A DNA stretch of 64,000 nt from Ceriagrion tenellum (Eukaryota > Arthropoda > Insecta > Odonata > Coenagrionidae), in assembly GCA_963169105.1 (NCBI GenBank), contig OY720636.1, positions 118,066,188-118,130,187 on the forward strand. The letters run 5' to 3'. The notes beneath the pieces are model-generated. The model saw nothing but the letters and a program-made list of their open reading frames with translations. It made no database searches and had not been told where the DNA came from. This document shows positions 13,194-23,656 of the stretch, one piece after another. Numbering within the stretch: position 1 is the stretch's first letter; each line of letters begins with the position of its first letter. The position numbers were made by a program, and so were the translations under genes.

Positions 13194-16100
13194 CGTCTCA
13201 TCAGACTTATTTGCACACTAAAGTGTACATGTGCTTACAAAGATGTATATATGTCTAATGGAAATAATATCCGTAAAACTCGTATCAGTCAATGGATCCT
13301 CTCGCGTTCCAACTAGTATCCTTTACTTGAAGCCCAAACGCGTCTCACTAACCCTCTGACTTTAAATAAACCAATTCATTGGAAACGTTTCTCAATTCAA
13401 CCCCCACCATTCTCGCGATTCGATACCAGCGTAAAGTTAACCGCCTCTACGCGACGCCAGAGGGCACTTGCGCAGTCAACGACGTGGAGTTTTCACGCAA
13501 AATTGTCTCATTCCGTTCCAGGTTTTTGCCATTGAATGGAAATGCGGGTGGGGTGGAAGACGTGCTGAAAATAGCAAAAGGTATTTGAAGCTGAAGGAAT
13601 GGATTCCTCCTTGAGAGGTGGAGTATTTAAAGGAGGAAACGGAAAATGTAGGAAGGAGTAGTCTTAAACAATTTGGAATAAGATGCGTGTGAATGAGTAA
13701 ATAAGCTTGCATCATCAACCATATCACCTTTCTAAAAGGTGCTCACCGCCCTCTATCGCAAGCCAACAATATAGGGCAGCTAATATTTGAGGAGCTGTTG
13801 CAAGGGAAAGTTAGGAAAATTGGCGAAACATTGGCTGAACTAAAGGGAGAGAAAGCTTTTTTTCTGTGCGTATACGGGTGTACAGGAAAAGTTCCTCCAT
13901 CTAATCATCCATTTCATATGCACACAAGTTTTTACTAATCCTCAAACTGATCCCTATAATGAGAAGAGTAATGACTCTGCACCAAAAAGTGAGATGGAAT
14001 GGAAGGCGTAGAGAGTTCAGGAGTATTTCGATCCCTGCTCCACAATTTCTCCAAACTGTTGGTGCCCTCTCCAGTCGAATCCTCATACGCCACCCCACGC
14101 CCAAAAGCACAGATCACATACTCTCGGAATCACACACGAGAAAACCCAGACGCATTTCACCCTTCTTCTCCTTTCCCACCCCATTTCATGTTTTCTTTTC
14201 GTGTCCCTCCCGTTCTCCACTCACTCCACGCACCCATTTCCTCTAGTTGTGTTCCCAACCCTTCCGCTTCGAAATCTCTACGCACTTATCTTATTTTTTG
14301 AGAGTCAAACCATTCAATGCATGTCTTCCACTCCTCGTGGACATATTTTGAAGTATGTCAAAATTTCCTAAGATGCGGGGGGCACCAAATAAAGCACGAA
14401 ATAATAAAGAGCATCCTCGACAGCATCAACCTACTCAACAGCTATATTCACTGAAAACCTTGGCGGTGCGTTACTTTTCCTGAAGACATTTTTCACTGAA
14501 AATACGACACTTCCTTCTGGCGCCAAAATCTTAAAGGATAAGAAATCTCTTGGTTAAGAAATAAAAACTTCCTCTATTACCACATTTCAAATGTGATGGG
14601 TCTTGTTATTGTATGAGCATCATATGTTAAGAGATGATGTGTAGACAAGATATACATACTAAAAAGCCCCATACTATAAATTAGTTTTAAATTCATTTAT
14701 TTTATTATTCATTTTTTCAGATTAAATTTCGGATTTCAGATTAAAATCAGAGTTGTAACATGTAAAAATGCTTGAGTACGAATCGGAATTTCTTTGACTC
14801 TACAAGTGACTGAAAAATTACATTATGTTGTGAAAGTCCATTAAGTCTGTGCAGTCCTTCAATGATTAGGGGCACCAGAATCCTTTAATCCGAAACGTCT
14901 CACCTCTTGCAAAACCCTTATGGTGCAGTAGGGGTAAAAGGTTGGGAGAGTCACCTCTCCCTTGGCACCCGGTTCTTTCTAGGGTCCTCTTTTCTTTTTT
15001 CTCCTTACCATCCGTGTCTCTCTAACGGTTCTGAAAACTTTTCTCTCTCTCAAACTTTATTCTCTTCCCTTCTGGCCTTAAGTCGTTAGTTTTGTGTGTG
15101 TTAGAAGGAAGGCATTCCACACTAAAAATATTCTCCAATTTTGCCCCAGTACTTTTTCTCTAATATGTACAGGCTGTAACACAATCACCCACACTTACAT
15201 TCATTAGTCGTACTTAAAGAGCAGAAAATGCGCTTCCTGTAATCATTTTATGCCGAGGCTGTAAAACGTTAGACAATACTATCGTTCCAAATGAAGTATC
15301 TGAGGGCTACTTTATGTATATTAAAATACATACGAATTTATGAAATCAAAAACACTATTTTCGTGAGAAAATTTTGGAAATAATTAGGATAATATTTGAT
15401 AAATTTGGTAGCTGTGCGTTCATCAGTTTCTTGTACGAGAAATATACCTTGACTCCAGAATTTTTATAGTGATAGGGCAATGTGACATAAAGAGGTTAAA
15501 TAATAGACTTTCATAGCATTTAATTTGGCTGGCCTTTGATCAAAATATTTGTGGAAAACTGTATGAGGCAATTTCTATCTATTCGTCAATACATTTACCT
15601 ATAGTAAAATAACCTATTTAAGCGATTTTCTCCGTAGTGCCACCGACGGCCGCTTTCATGACACGCGAGGTGCTAGGCATAAAACCCAGATAGGAGAACT
15701 TTTTTTGCCTGGTGTAGGTAGATATTGAATCCTTATTGTGATATAACGGAGAATCCTAGTGGTTTAAAAAAATCTGCAGCTATCAGTGACAATTCACTAC
15801 CTTATTTTTACTATGATTTTCGGTTCGGACCTACCATATTAGCCTGCTATTCATTATACTTCAATTATTTGAGAGGTTAATGAACAATTTTATCCTTTCG
15901 ACCATTTTTGGAATAAAGATTACGATCTAAAATATTCGCCTTCCTCTTTCCACTCTCCGAAAACATCTATTCCGATGCCTTGACTACTTTTTATCCCTGT
16001 TACCACTCCCTTTCCCCAATTCTCCTTCTTATTCCTCTTCTTTCGAAAATCCTCATTACAACTCACAGGTTAATAAACAGCCATTTAAATTAGGAAAAAA

Positions 16101-18009
16101 AATGAAAAGGATTTCTGATGTGCTTAAAACTCTTCGTTCTTGCAGGGTATTTAACTTTGTGTAATTCTGAGATTGGTCCCCTAACTGGAGGGGAAAATTC
16201 ATAAAATAAACACCAAATGGACTGGAGTGTTGAGGCGCCACGATTGCGTTTAACCGGTTGCTCCGCCAAAGAATATGACAGGAAGATTGCGATTCCATCC
16301 ATACAATATTAATAGGTCGCCAAAAGCCAGAAGAAGGTGGAGATAAGTGGGTCTTGCATGAAATATCTTGGTATTAAAAGCTTGCGCGAAACATCAATGC
16401 TAGTTTGCAGACTTTACAGTAATCCATGAGGACAATAAACTCGATAATTATTTAAATACTGATATTCAACCAAATTCAGAACCCTCAAAATTTTATCCCG
16501 TAAAGGACGTTACCGTATCTTATGAAAGAATTGGCCTGAAATATACAATTGGTACTGTGGCAAGGAAGTAGGAATAAAGGCAGTTTAGTTACGATACACC
16601 AAAGTGCACACCATAACTTGGAATCAATCAATCCCCTTGAACAGCTTCATAAACACTGGAAATTGCCACACATTCGGTTCCATAAATTTTGATAAGCTTT
16701 AGTTAATGTGAGTTTGTATACCTTATAGGCCGAGTATTAATTTTGAAAATGTACAAACTGTTCACATTAAAAAATTATAAATAACACTACACAACAGTTG
16801 GCAAGCATTCGATCGAGTCATAATATTACATTATATACTTCATAAGAAACTTGTAATTTCAATCTGCACTCTCAACCATTGATCCGTCTACGTGCTATCC
16901 ATGGGCGTGAAAAATGTGTCATTCGCTGGAAATTGACACTTGGTGACTCGCTGGCATTATTTTTATCTATTACCCTATGTGAAAATTAAAAATAATATGG
17001 CCATATTAAAAAGGAAAATTATACGCCTATAAGAACATAGAACAATTGCTTTGGTCCTAAAGGTGTAAGTATATTCTTGTATACACTTTCGTATAAGACC
17101 ATAGCAGGTCTTAATCGAAAAATACAAAATATACTATATTTTCGCAGGCCAATTGAAAAGTACAAACATAACTTGCTTTGCATCGTTCATAGCTACGTAA
17201 ATGCCATTGAAAAGTGTTTTTTTTTGGTTTGAAAAAATATAAATCGCTGTACGGATGCATATGTCAATTCATGGGCCATGACTAGTGGAGACATAAAATT
17301 AAGACTGAGAAAGGGGGATTAGGATACTCAAAATCGGAGCTCGGTGTCTAAATCCGTACTCACAAGGTCGTAGAGCCAGTTTTAACTGAAAGGGAAGAGA
17401 TTTTTTATCCCAGGGAATTACTTACATCGTAGAGGAAGAAACCTATGACGCTAGCAGAAAACTTGGAAACTACTAATCAAAAGTACTAGGCCCCCAAAAC
17501 CTCTTGCTGGGAGAATTAAGAATTCTTCCAATTTTTTTCCGACGTGAAATGCGAGTTGCGCGTCTTACACAAGTGCGCTTGGTATTCATGTGTATACGAT
17601 ACATACTAGGTTCAATGTATACACATACTGCATGCAACGAGGAAATTCTAACATCATAGGCTACATTTAAACTGCCTCGTAGAAATAATTACGATTTACT
17701 TATGAAATATTGAGCAATTAATTTATTCGGCAAGAAAAATAATAATTTTCTTTCGACAATGGTTTCTATCAAACAAATGAATCAAAAGAAGATTTATACA
17801 AGAATTGTATATTGAGTACATTTCCGTATAGTTTTCCATCATCTTGCGCTATGCACGAGAAACATAATATCATATAATAAGGAAAATACTTGATTATCAC
17901 CAAAACATCAAAATACAAAAATGACTTTGAAGACAATAACAAAAAAATGAATAAAGCTGAACCATGTCGGTGATTCAGAATTTAAATAATATGCGGTTTC
18001 CCTGTTAAA
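13194..18009. other. Long stretch with no supported gene
   Basis: Contains pyrimidine-rich tracts (about 14.16-14.25 kb and 14.98-15.09 kb) that create open frames of up to 100 codons with low-complexity proteins. No conserved domain, RNA gene or element end could be recognised. Confidence 0.55.
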
Positions 18010-18700
18010 GTAGCCTTTTTTTCAATTCGCCAACGTGGCAAATAAATTTTCGTATAGTAGTGCGCATTATTTTCTTCGTTTTTGAGCGTTGAGCAACGTA
18101 TATTTCTCTCGCTGCGAGCTCCGTGGTTTTGTTACTTAACTTTATAGAATTTTTATATAGAATGTGTAATTACCTTTGTCTCCTGAGCTCCCGCCTTATT
18201 TTGTGGTTATACCAACGAGGTTCATTACTCTCCAGTTTGAATTTGTATGGAATATATTCATCGATTCCTTTACGTAGTATTTACAAAAAATAACTCCATG
18301 ATACTTCGGTGCTCTCGTCCTTCATTGTAGCTACGAAAATCGTAAATGAAGCTTCTAATGTCTCTCCGAATGTTACGTAATCGAATTTTTTAAATAAGTA
18401 GACATAAAAGCCAGCTCTCCCTGATCCAAGTACGATATCTGCGTTTTCAAATATATGCTCAACTTCGACACGTTTGTTCTTTACGCTACGGAAATTTACT
18501 ATTTGTAAATTTACATTGCATTTAGCTTGATGAATGTCGGTTCGCGGTTTTCTCTTATTCTGTGTGTTATCTTTTTGATGGTCCCTGAGACCACTGAGAA
18601 ACGAATTTTTCTTTGAAGTTACGCAATCTTATTTATAGCCGGGAGGTTGAAATCTCCACCGATAATTATCACGCTTTTGTTCAGTAATCAGAATAGTAAC
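18010..18700 (-). pseudogene. Scrambled CR1-group LINE: endonuclease pieces and linker
   Basis: Three pieces read on the minus strand. (1) IIIGGDFNLPAIN near 18,640-18,690 is the GDFNLP motif of CR1-group endonucleases. (2) IVNFRSVKNKRVEVEH then ENADIVLGS near 18,430-18,510 is the start of the same domain, where the usual text is NCRS..NK...ADI...TETWL. (3) PRWYNHKIRRELRR near 18,170-18,215 is the linker between endonuclease and reverse transcriptase. Piece 1 should lie between 2 and 3 but comes first, so the locus is rearranged or holds two fragments. Stops and frameshifts are present and no reverse transcriptase follows. Confidence 0.72.
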
Positions 18701-19282
18701 GGAAAGAATGAATGTTAAAGAGAAATGCGGAATGATTTCGAAGTTTTGGCGTACTCATCAGAATATCTTGAGAGCACGTCTCCTATATTATAACCTTTGG
18801 TATTGGGAATGAAGGTATTGAATGGCAATTAAACCGTAATTTCCGGATTAACTTGGCATGTTAGGTCACATTTCTTGAAAATCAGTTGTTTTTATTTTCT
18901 ATGTATCCAGAATTTAAATAGAGTGAGAGTTAACTTCGGGAATGGAGAGGTAAAATTGAGTTGTGCATGTACTTAACGGAAGCTCTTTGCTTAAGAATCC
19001 CCTGAACTTCGACTTCGCTTCATAACTTTAAGTCTAGGGAAAGTTATAGGGAAGCCAATATCTGCGTGAAACGAGTTCGAAGGGTTTTGCAACATCTCTC
19101 TTACTTCCGAATGAGACCGCTTGTAGAACGCAAAAATAAGGTTCATGAATTTTGCAAAAGTTACTGGATTGCCATTGCTGTTCGTCCAAACCACTAAGCC
19201 TTAAAGCGTCACCTTTGTGAAATATTCCAGTAATTATTCATGAGATGACGGAAAAGTATTAAACCGTGGGTGAAACAATTCT
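18701..19282. other. No supported gene
   Basis: Contains a 67-codon minus-strand open frame (18,991-19,194) without a recognisable domain. Nothing else is visible. Confidence 0.5.
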
Positions 19283-19365
19283 ATTTGAAATTCAAACATG
19301 GCGGGTGAAATTTTTCTCATGGTAATTTATTAAAAAAATTCACCCGCCATGTTTGAATTTCAAAT
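19283..19365. repeat. Perfect 27-bp inverted repeat with SINE-tail-like loop
   Basis: Arms at 19,283-19,309 and 19,339-19,365 are exact complements (ATTTGAAATTCAAACATGGC onward). The 29-base loop contains TTCTCATGGTAATTTATT, nearly the 3' end of the SINE found 200 bp downstream. The foldback therefore appears to be organised around a SINE tail. Confidence 0.88.
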
Positions 19366-19498
19366 GGCTAAGCACGACGTAAGTGCTGGTGAAGGATACT
19401 GACTCCTGGTTGAGGCCTCTTTGAAGTCCTCTTCTCCTTTGCGTTGCCATCTTTGATGGACCGCAAGGGCCTAAGATCTAGTTGCCTTGTATGCACCA

Positions 19499-19597
19499 AA
19501 AATTGCCATGGCGTAGTGGTCTGAGTATTGGTCCGGCTAACCAAAGGTCCGTGGTTCGATTCCCGGTCCAGGCCAAACTTTTCTCATGGCAATTTAT
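19499..19597 (+). mobile_element. tRNA-derived SINE, copy 1
   Basis: Contains a perfect RNA polymerase III A box (TGGCGTAGTGG, 19,509-19,519) and B box (GGTTCGATTCC, 19,553-19,563) with tRNA-like spacing of 44 bases. It ends TTCTCATGGCAATTTATT. The first and last dozen bases (AAATTGCCATG and CATGGCAATTT) are inverted copies. A second copy with the same architecture lies on the minus strand at 37,653-37,764, so this is a dispersed family and not a functional tRNA gene. A cloverleaf with good acceptor pairing is not apparent. Confidence 0.8.
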
Positions 19598-19605
19598 TCA
19601 AACGA

Positions 19606-20842
19606 TTCTATTATCAACTGTTTGCTGCACTGACGGCACTAAGTCGATAACATTCATTGCTATACAGATAAAGTAAATTATTATTAGCAAATTCACTTCA
19701 TAGTCTCAGTAATGAATCGATGAGATAATTCTGTAATTTGCAGGAACACGTCCTATGATTTAGCTAAATTTTCTTTGAACAATCCTAATGCACGAGATTT
19801 ATTATAACTTTAGGCCAATATTATCAAATAGAGATTAGTGTAATTAGTCCGTATTACCGTCCAGTCTTCAATTTTGTCTAGGTCACATTGTGGGAGAGTC
19901 GGAGTTCAAACTGCGAGTGACAAGATGGCAATTTCTTAAAATGACAATGTTTCTTTATTTGGTTTTCCAATAGAAGAGTCTAAAATAAATATAAAATACA
20001 CTCTCGTATTGCCCATTAAACCGTTTCCTGATTTAAGGCTCCAGGATAGTATGTTCCTTATTGCTCTTTCAGCCCGACCATCTCGAAGTCCTTCAATAAA
20101 GTACATTTTTGTGGTAATAATTTGTTTAAGGTGGATTTTCAGTGATTTAGCTCTAAATATTAAATGAATGGATTAGATGAAATAATGCATAACTCACTAA
20201 TGCATTTACTTCACTATGCTGCCAACAAGCCGTTAAAACTCTTACCGGTATATGTATCTTCAACTTATGGTAGTGTGGTCTAAAAAACTCTTGAGATTAT
20301 GTCAAAGAACTTGCAGATAAAATACCGCCCTGCACGTTTTGTCGAAGGAAAATACGTTTTTATAAGAAAAATTTGGAATATAGGTAGACAGAAGCAGCTT
20401 CTTGGAGTAAAATGGTTTAAGTGCCCTTTACAGTCCTAATTTTAATTTTGAGCAAACGACTACTAGTATGAGAATCAAGATTTGTGGAAGGATGTAGCAT
20501 ATCGTCAACCTTACCTTTACGAACCTTTACGAACGCATGCGGTGTCAAGCATCATTGCTGTGTAGTGACAGTACTCTGGCGACTAATCTAGAGAGTAGCA
20601 CTTACGCTGCACCTAATGAATGACAGCTTCTCTATGATGCCGTCTAAAGACGCTCGAATTGTTGGCTTAGTCGTTTTAATGATGCTTGGAAACATTGAAG
20701 TGAGTGGGTACACACCTCTGAACATTACACTGGATGAAACTCGCTGAGTAATCTACGTCATTTAATTATGACAGCCAAGGTAATGCAGATGTTTAACAAA
20801 GGTGCATCAGCATTTGGTACGCGCACCAATAATAAACGTAAT
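19606..20842. other. No supported gene
   Basis: No domain recognised. A short minus-strand reading near 19,840-19,890 (DLDKIEDWT) recalls LINE reverse transcriptase but is too short to claim. Confidence 0.5.
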
Positions 20843-20850
20843 GTTTTTTC

Positions 20851-22105
20851 CAGTGATGGGTCGTTCATGATTGATTCGTTCAAAATGATCGAATCACCAA
20901 GTGACTCAAATGACTCAGATTGATTACGAGAAAACAAGTCGATCATCAATCATTCCCATTTCCGGTCTGGTGGATACGTGAAATCAAGTCAATCATTCCT
21001 ACTTCCGCTGGTGGCTATGTGTGTACTTACTAGCAAGAATATTAGAATTACTAGCTTAGACTGCGTAAAACCGGATTACAATTGCGTCTTGTAACGCCCA
21101 GTCGTCACAGATGTCATTCAGGCATGAAAATTCAGCTTAAAAGAATGTTTTGCGTACCATTCGAAGGTACTCTGAAATTGATTTAGAAATCAAACACGAT
21201 AGTTGATATAATGTATCCCAGAACTGATTCATCAAGTCCAGTTTACGTACATTATGAAATGGCTTTTCTGTATTACATGACGGAATTAAAATAAAAAAAT
21301 ATTAGGTACTTCAGTAAATGTCCGCTGAAAGCGGACATTTACCGGTACTTCTTCATAATGCTCATTGTTCCTCTGGGGTTGTGAATATATGTACATGTCT
21401 CTGTTGGACCCTGATTATTTTCTCTGGTCGAATGAAAGTATTATACCCTATAATCATGACTGGTCACTTATAAAACAGAAAGGTATTCAAAACTTTATAT
21501 CACTTAAAAGGTGAAAGAAAAAAATACTCAAGGTTATACTTTAACATGAGTGAGTTAACAGTGAATAATGGCAGTTTTAACCTCAAGCAATAGTAAAGAA
21601 AAACATAGCTTGGGAAAAATTCATGTTCCATCCATAAATAAGAATTCCTTATTGTATTGTATACCAACATGAATTAACTATTAGGACGGCACCTTGGGAA
21701 TAATATGTTGCGTCTTTAAATAAATGCGTTAATTATGAGGGGAATTAAGTACAGACAAAATTTTTAAAGGCATTACGATGATGGTCTGACACTCCTGATT
21801 ATTCCTCAAAGATAGACATTTGTAATTCTGCTCTGGAAAACCACTATTCACATGCTGAAATAATCCATTTTCATTTTACCAGTTTTCGTTAACCTCAGAA
21901 AATTCTTTCGATTTTATAATTTAAAAAAATATCTGTTACAAACGATTGGTCGTTTCCTTTGAGTCCAGTCATTCATTTCAATCTCAATAACTCAGTTCAC
22001 TTGACTCAATGTGGACGAGGTCGATCGACTCAGATGATGGAATCATACAAGTGACTTGAATCATAAAGATCGAATCCTTGAAAAGAACTACTTTGCCCAT
22101 CTCTA
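20851..22105. mobile_element. hAT-type non-autonomous element A, 1,255 bp
   Basis: The left end is CAGTGATGGGTCG and the right end ..TTGCCCATCTCTA, giving short imperfect inverted termini of the form YAGNGATGGG. Both sides carry the identical 8-bp flank GTTTTTTC (20,843-20,850 and 22,106-22,113), the target duplication length of hAT elements. Subterminal zones are rich in GATTCGATC/GACTCA-like words on both sides, as often seen in hAT elements. No transposase frame is present. A perfect hairpin lies at 21,314-21,342. Confidence 0.82.
21314..21342. repeat. Perfect 13-bp hairpin inside hAT element A
   Basis: GTAAATGTCCGCT (21,314-21,326), a GAA loop, then the exact complement (21,330-21,342). 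It is flanked on both sides by GGTACTT. No terminator role is implied in a eukaryote. Confidence 0.85.
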
Positions 22106-22241
22106 GTTTTTTCCTACCTAACCACGTAAGCAGTAGAGATGGGTCGGTCGCGAACGCACGAATCAATTCGAACGACTGTTTGAAGTGAGTTGACGAACGG
22201 AGTCGTTCGCGGCAATGAACCGTTCGTTCCTTACGAATCGT

Positions 22242-22410
22242 AATGAAAATAGGCGCAACACCCGGCAAAGATGGGAACTAACTGACAGGCGGGGCCACGA
22301 GTCCCCCCATCCTTGGAAGTTTGGGAATGGAAATGGGCGCACCACTCGGCAAAGAAGAGAATCAAGTGAACGACAGGAAGAAACTAGTCCCCCCACTCTT
22401 GAAATGAAGT
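22242..22410. repeat. Two diverged tandem copies of an 84-bp unit
   Basis: The block starting AATGAAAATAGGCGCAACAC at 22,242 recurs at 22,326 as AATGGAAATGGGCGCACCAC, and both copies contain CGGCAAAGA and the run AGTCCCCCCA. The apparent 68-codon frame across it is a by-product of the repeat. Confidence 0.75.
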
Positions 22411-22490
22411 TTGAAATTTGAAGTCTGAGGGAGGGGGACCTGTGTTCTCGTAGAGCCCGCGGAGAGGGAGGACTCATGAGTCCTCGAGGA

Positions 22491-22657
22491 GTCAGATTCG
22501 GATTAGGATTCAGATTCAGTTAAGGACTCGGATTCAGATTAGGATTCGGATTCAGATTCAGTTAAGGACTCGGATTCAGATTAGGATTCGGATTCAGATT
22601 CAGTTGAGGACTCGGATTCAGATTAGGACTCAGATTCAGATGAGGACTCGGATTCAT
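22491..22657. repeat. Hexamer-based minisatellite with 42-bp higher-order period
   Basis: The basic unit is GAYTCR/GATTAG-like (6 bp). Seven hexamers form a 42-bp unit marked by GTTAAG, which recurs about four times (once as GTTGAG and once as GATGAG). In one frame it would read as Asp-Ser repeats interrupted by TAG, so it is not coding. Confidence 0.85.
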
Positions 22658-23322
22658 TGATTCCTTGAGGAGTCGCTGGCCTGAGAATCAAATTATACTC
22701 AAGGAATTAGTGATCGCGGTGGAATAATGAATTCTTGACTATTAAAATCTTGTCCGTTTGCGTTTGTTCGCAAACTTCTAAAAAATTTCCTCGATCTTTG
22801 AATAAATAACTTAATAATTCCTTTATCTGCAAACCTACTGAGGCAAATATTTAATCAAAATTATAAATTTTACCAGAAATATTTTTTTTTAATTTTTGAG
22901 TTTGTTCCATTAATGACGGAGCAGAAACTTTTTTCAAAAGAATAGCATTGAAAAAATGTTCCAAAAGATTTTCGCTGCATTTTAGGCGTATGCTTCCGCA
23001 ACTTTCAGGAACAGTAGCCTACGAATATTTCGATGAACGCGCTGTACTTCATCCACCCAAACTTGCATTAGCAGATTTTAGCTCCTCCATTTTCTATATA
23101 CTTCGATGCATTTCTTACACACTCAAAAAGATGGTGTATAATTAAAAGACTCGATTTCTCGGTTATTTTCGGCGGTGTATACCATTTTTTATAGCGAGTG
23201 ATATGACTCTAACTTTTTTGTAGGTTTTTCACAATTTTTAGAAGTCGTACATGTTTCAGCAACAAATATACTTTTTCTCGTCAGCAGTAGTTTTTAAGGC
23301 ATGCTTACAGAAGCACTGCATA

Positions 23323-23500
23323 GTGAAACCTGCCTGAGAGGCCACCTCACTAGGGCGGTCTCATCTGTGTGCGATAAAAATTTTCGGAAAATGAATTTAT
23401 GATATTATCAATTAAAATTTTACCTTCAATCAGCGGACACTTTCTCTCTTGCGGGAGTTATTTCAAAGGCCTGCTGTTGGCCGCTAAATACAGGTTTCAC
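23323..23500. mobile_element. 178-bp TA-flanked MITE nested in hAT element B
   Basis: The termini GTGAAACCTG and CAGGTTTCAC are exact complements, each flanked outward by TA (23,321-23,322; 23,501-23,502). Inner similarity continues weakly (GGCCA on both sides). TA duplication and GTGAAACCT-type ends fit a Tc1/mariner or Tigger-type MITE. It must have inserted after element B, or been carried in it. Confidence 0.72.
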
Positions 23501-23656
23501 TATATGTTTAAATTAAAGTTAAAATTTATTTCAATGAACCACTATAATGAAAAAAATTGAACGAGAACGAGATCCAAGAATCGATTCTTTAGATTGAACG
23601 ACCGATTCAAGACTCGGTCATTGTATTGAACGATGTTGCCCATCTCTAGTAAGCAG

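Larger units (their letters stand above)
22134..23648. mobile_element. hAT-type non-autonomous element B, 1,515 bp
   Basis: Begins TAGAGATGGGTCGG and ends ..TTGCCCATCTCTA. The 8-bp flank GTAAGCAG is repeated exactly at 22,126-22,133 and 23,649-23,656. Only 20 bp separate its left duplication from the right end of element A's flank region. It holds two tandem-repeat blocks (22,242-22,410 and 22,491-22,657) and a nested TA-flanked MITE (23,323-23,500). There is no transposase frame. Shared termini and subterminal words make A and B members of related families. Confidence 0.88.

Noticed and set aside
19820..19900. Minus-strand DLDKIEDWT text resembling LINE reverse transcriptase
   Set aside because: Only about ten residues match and no flanking motif follows.
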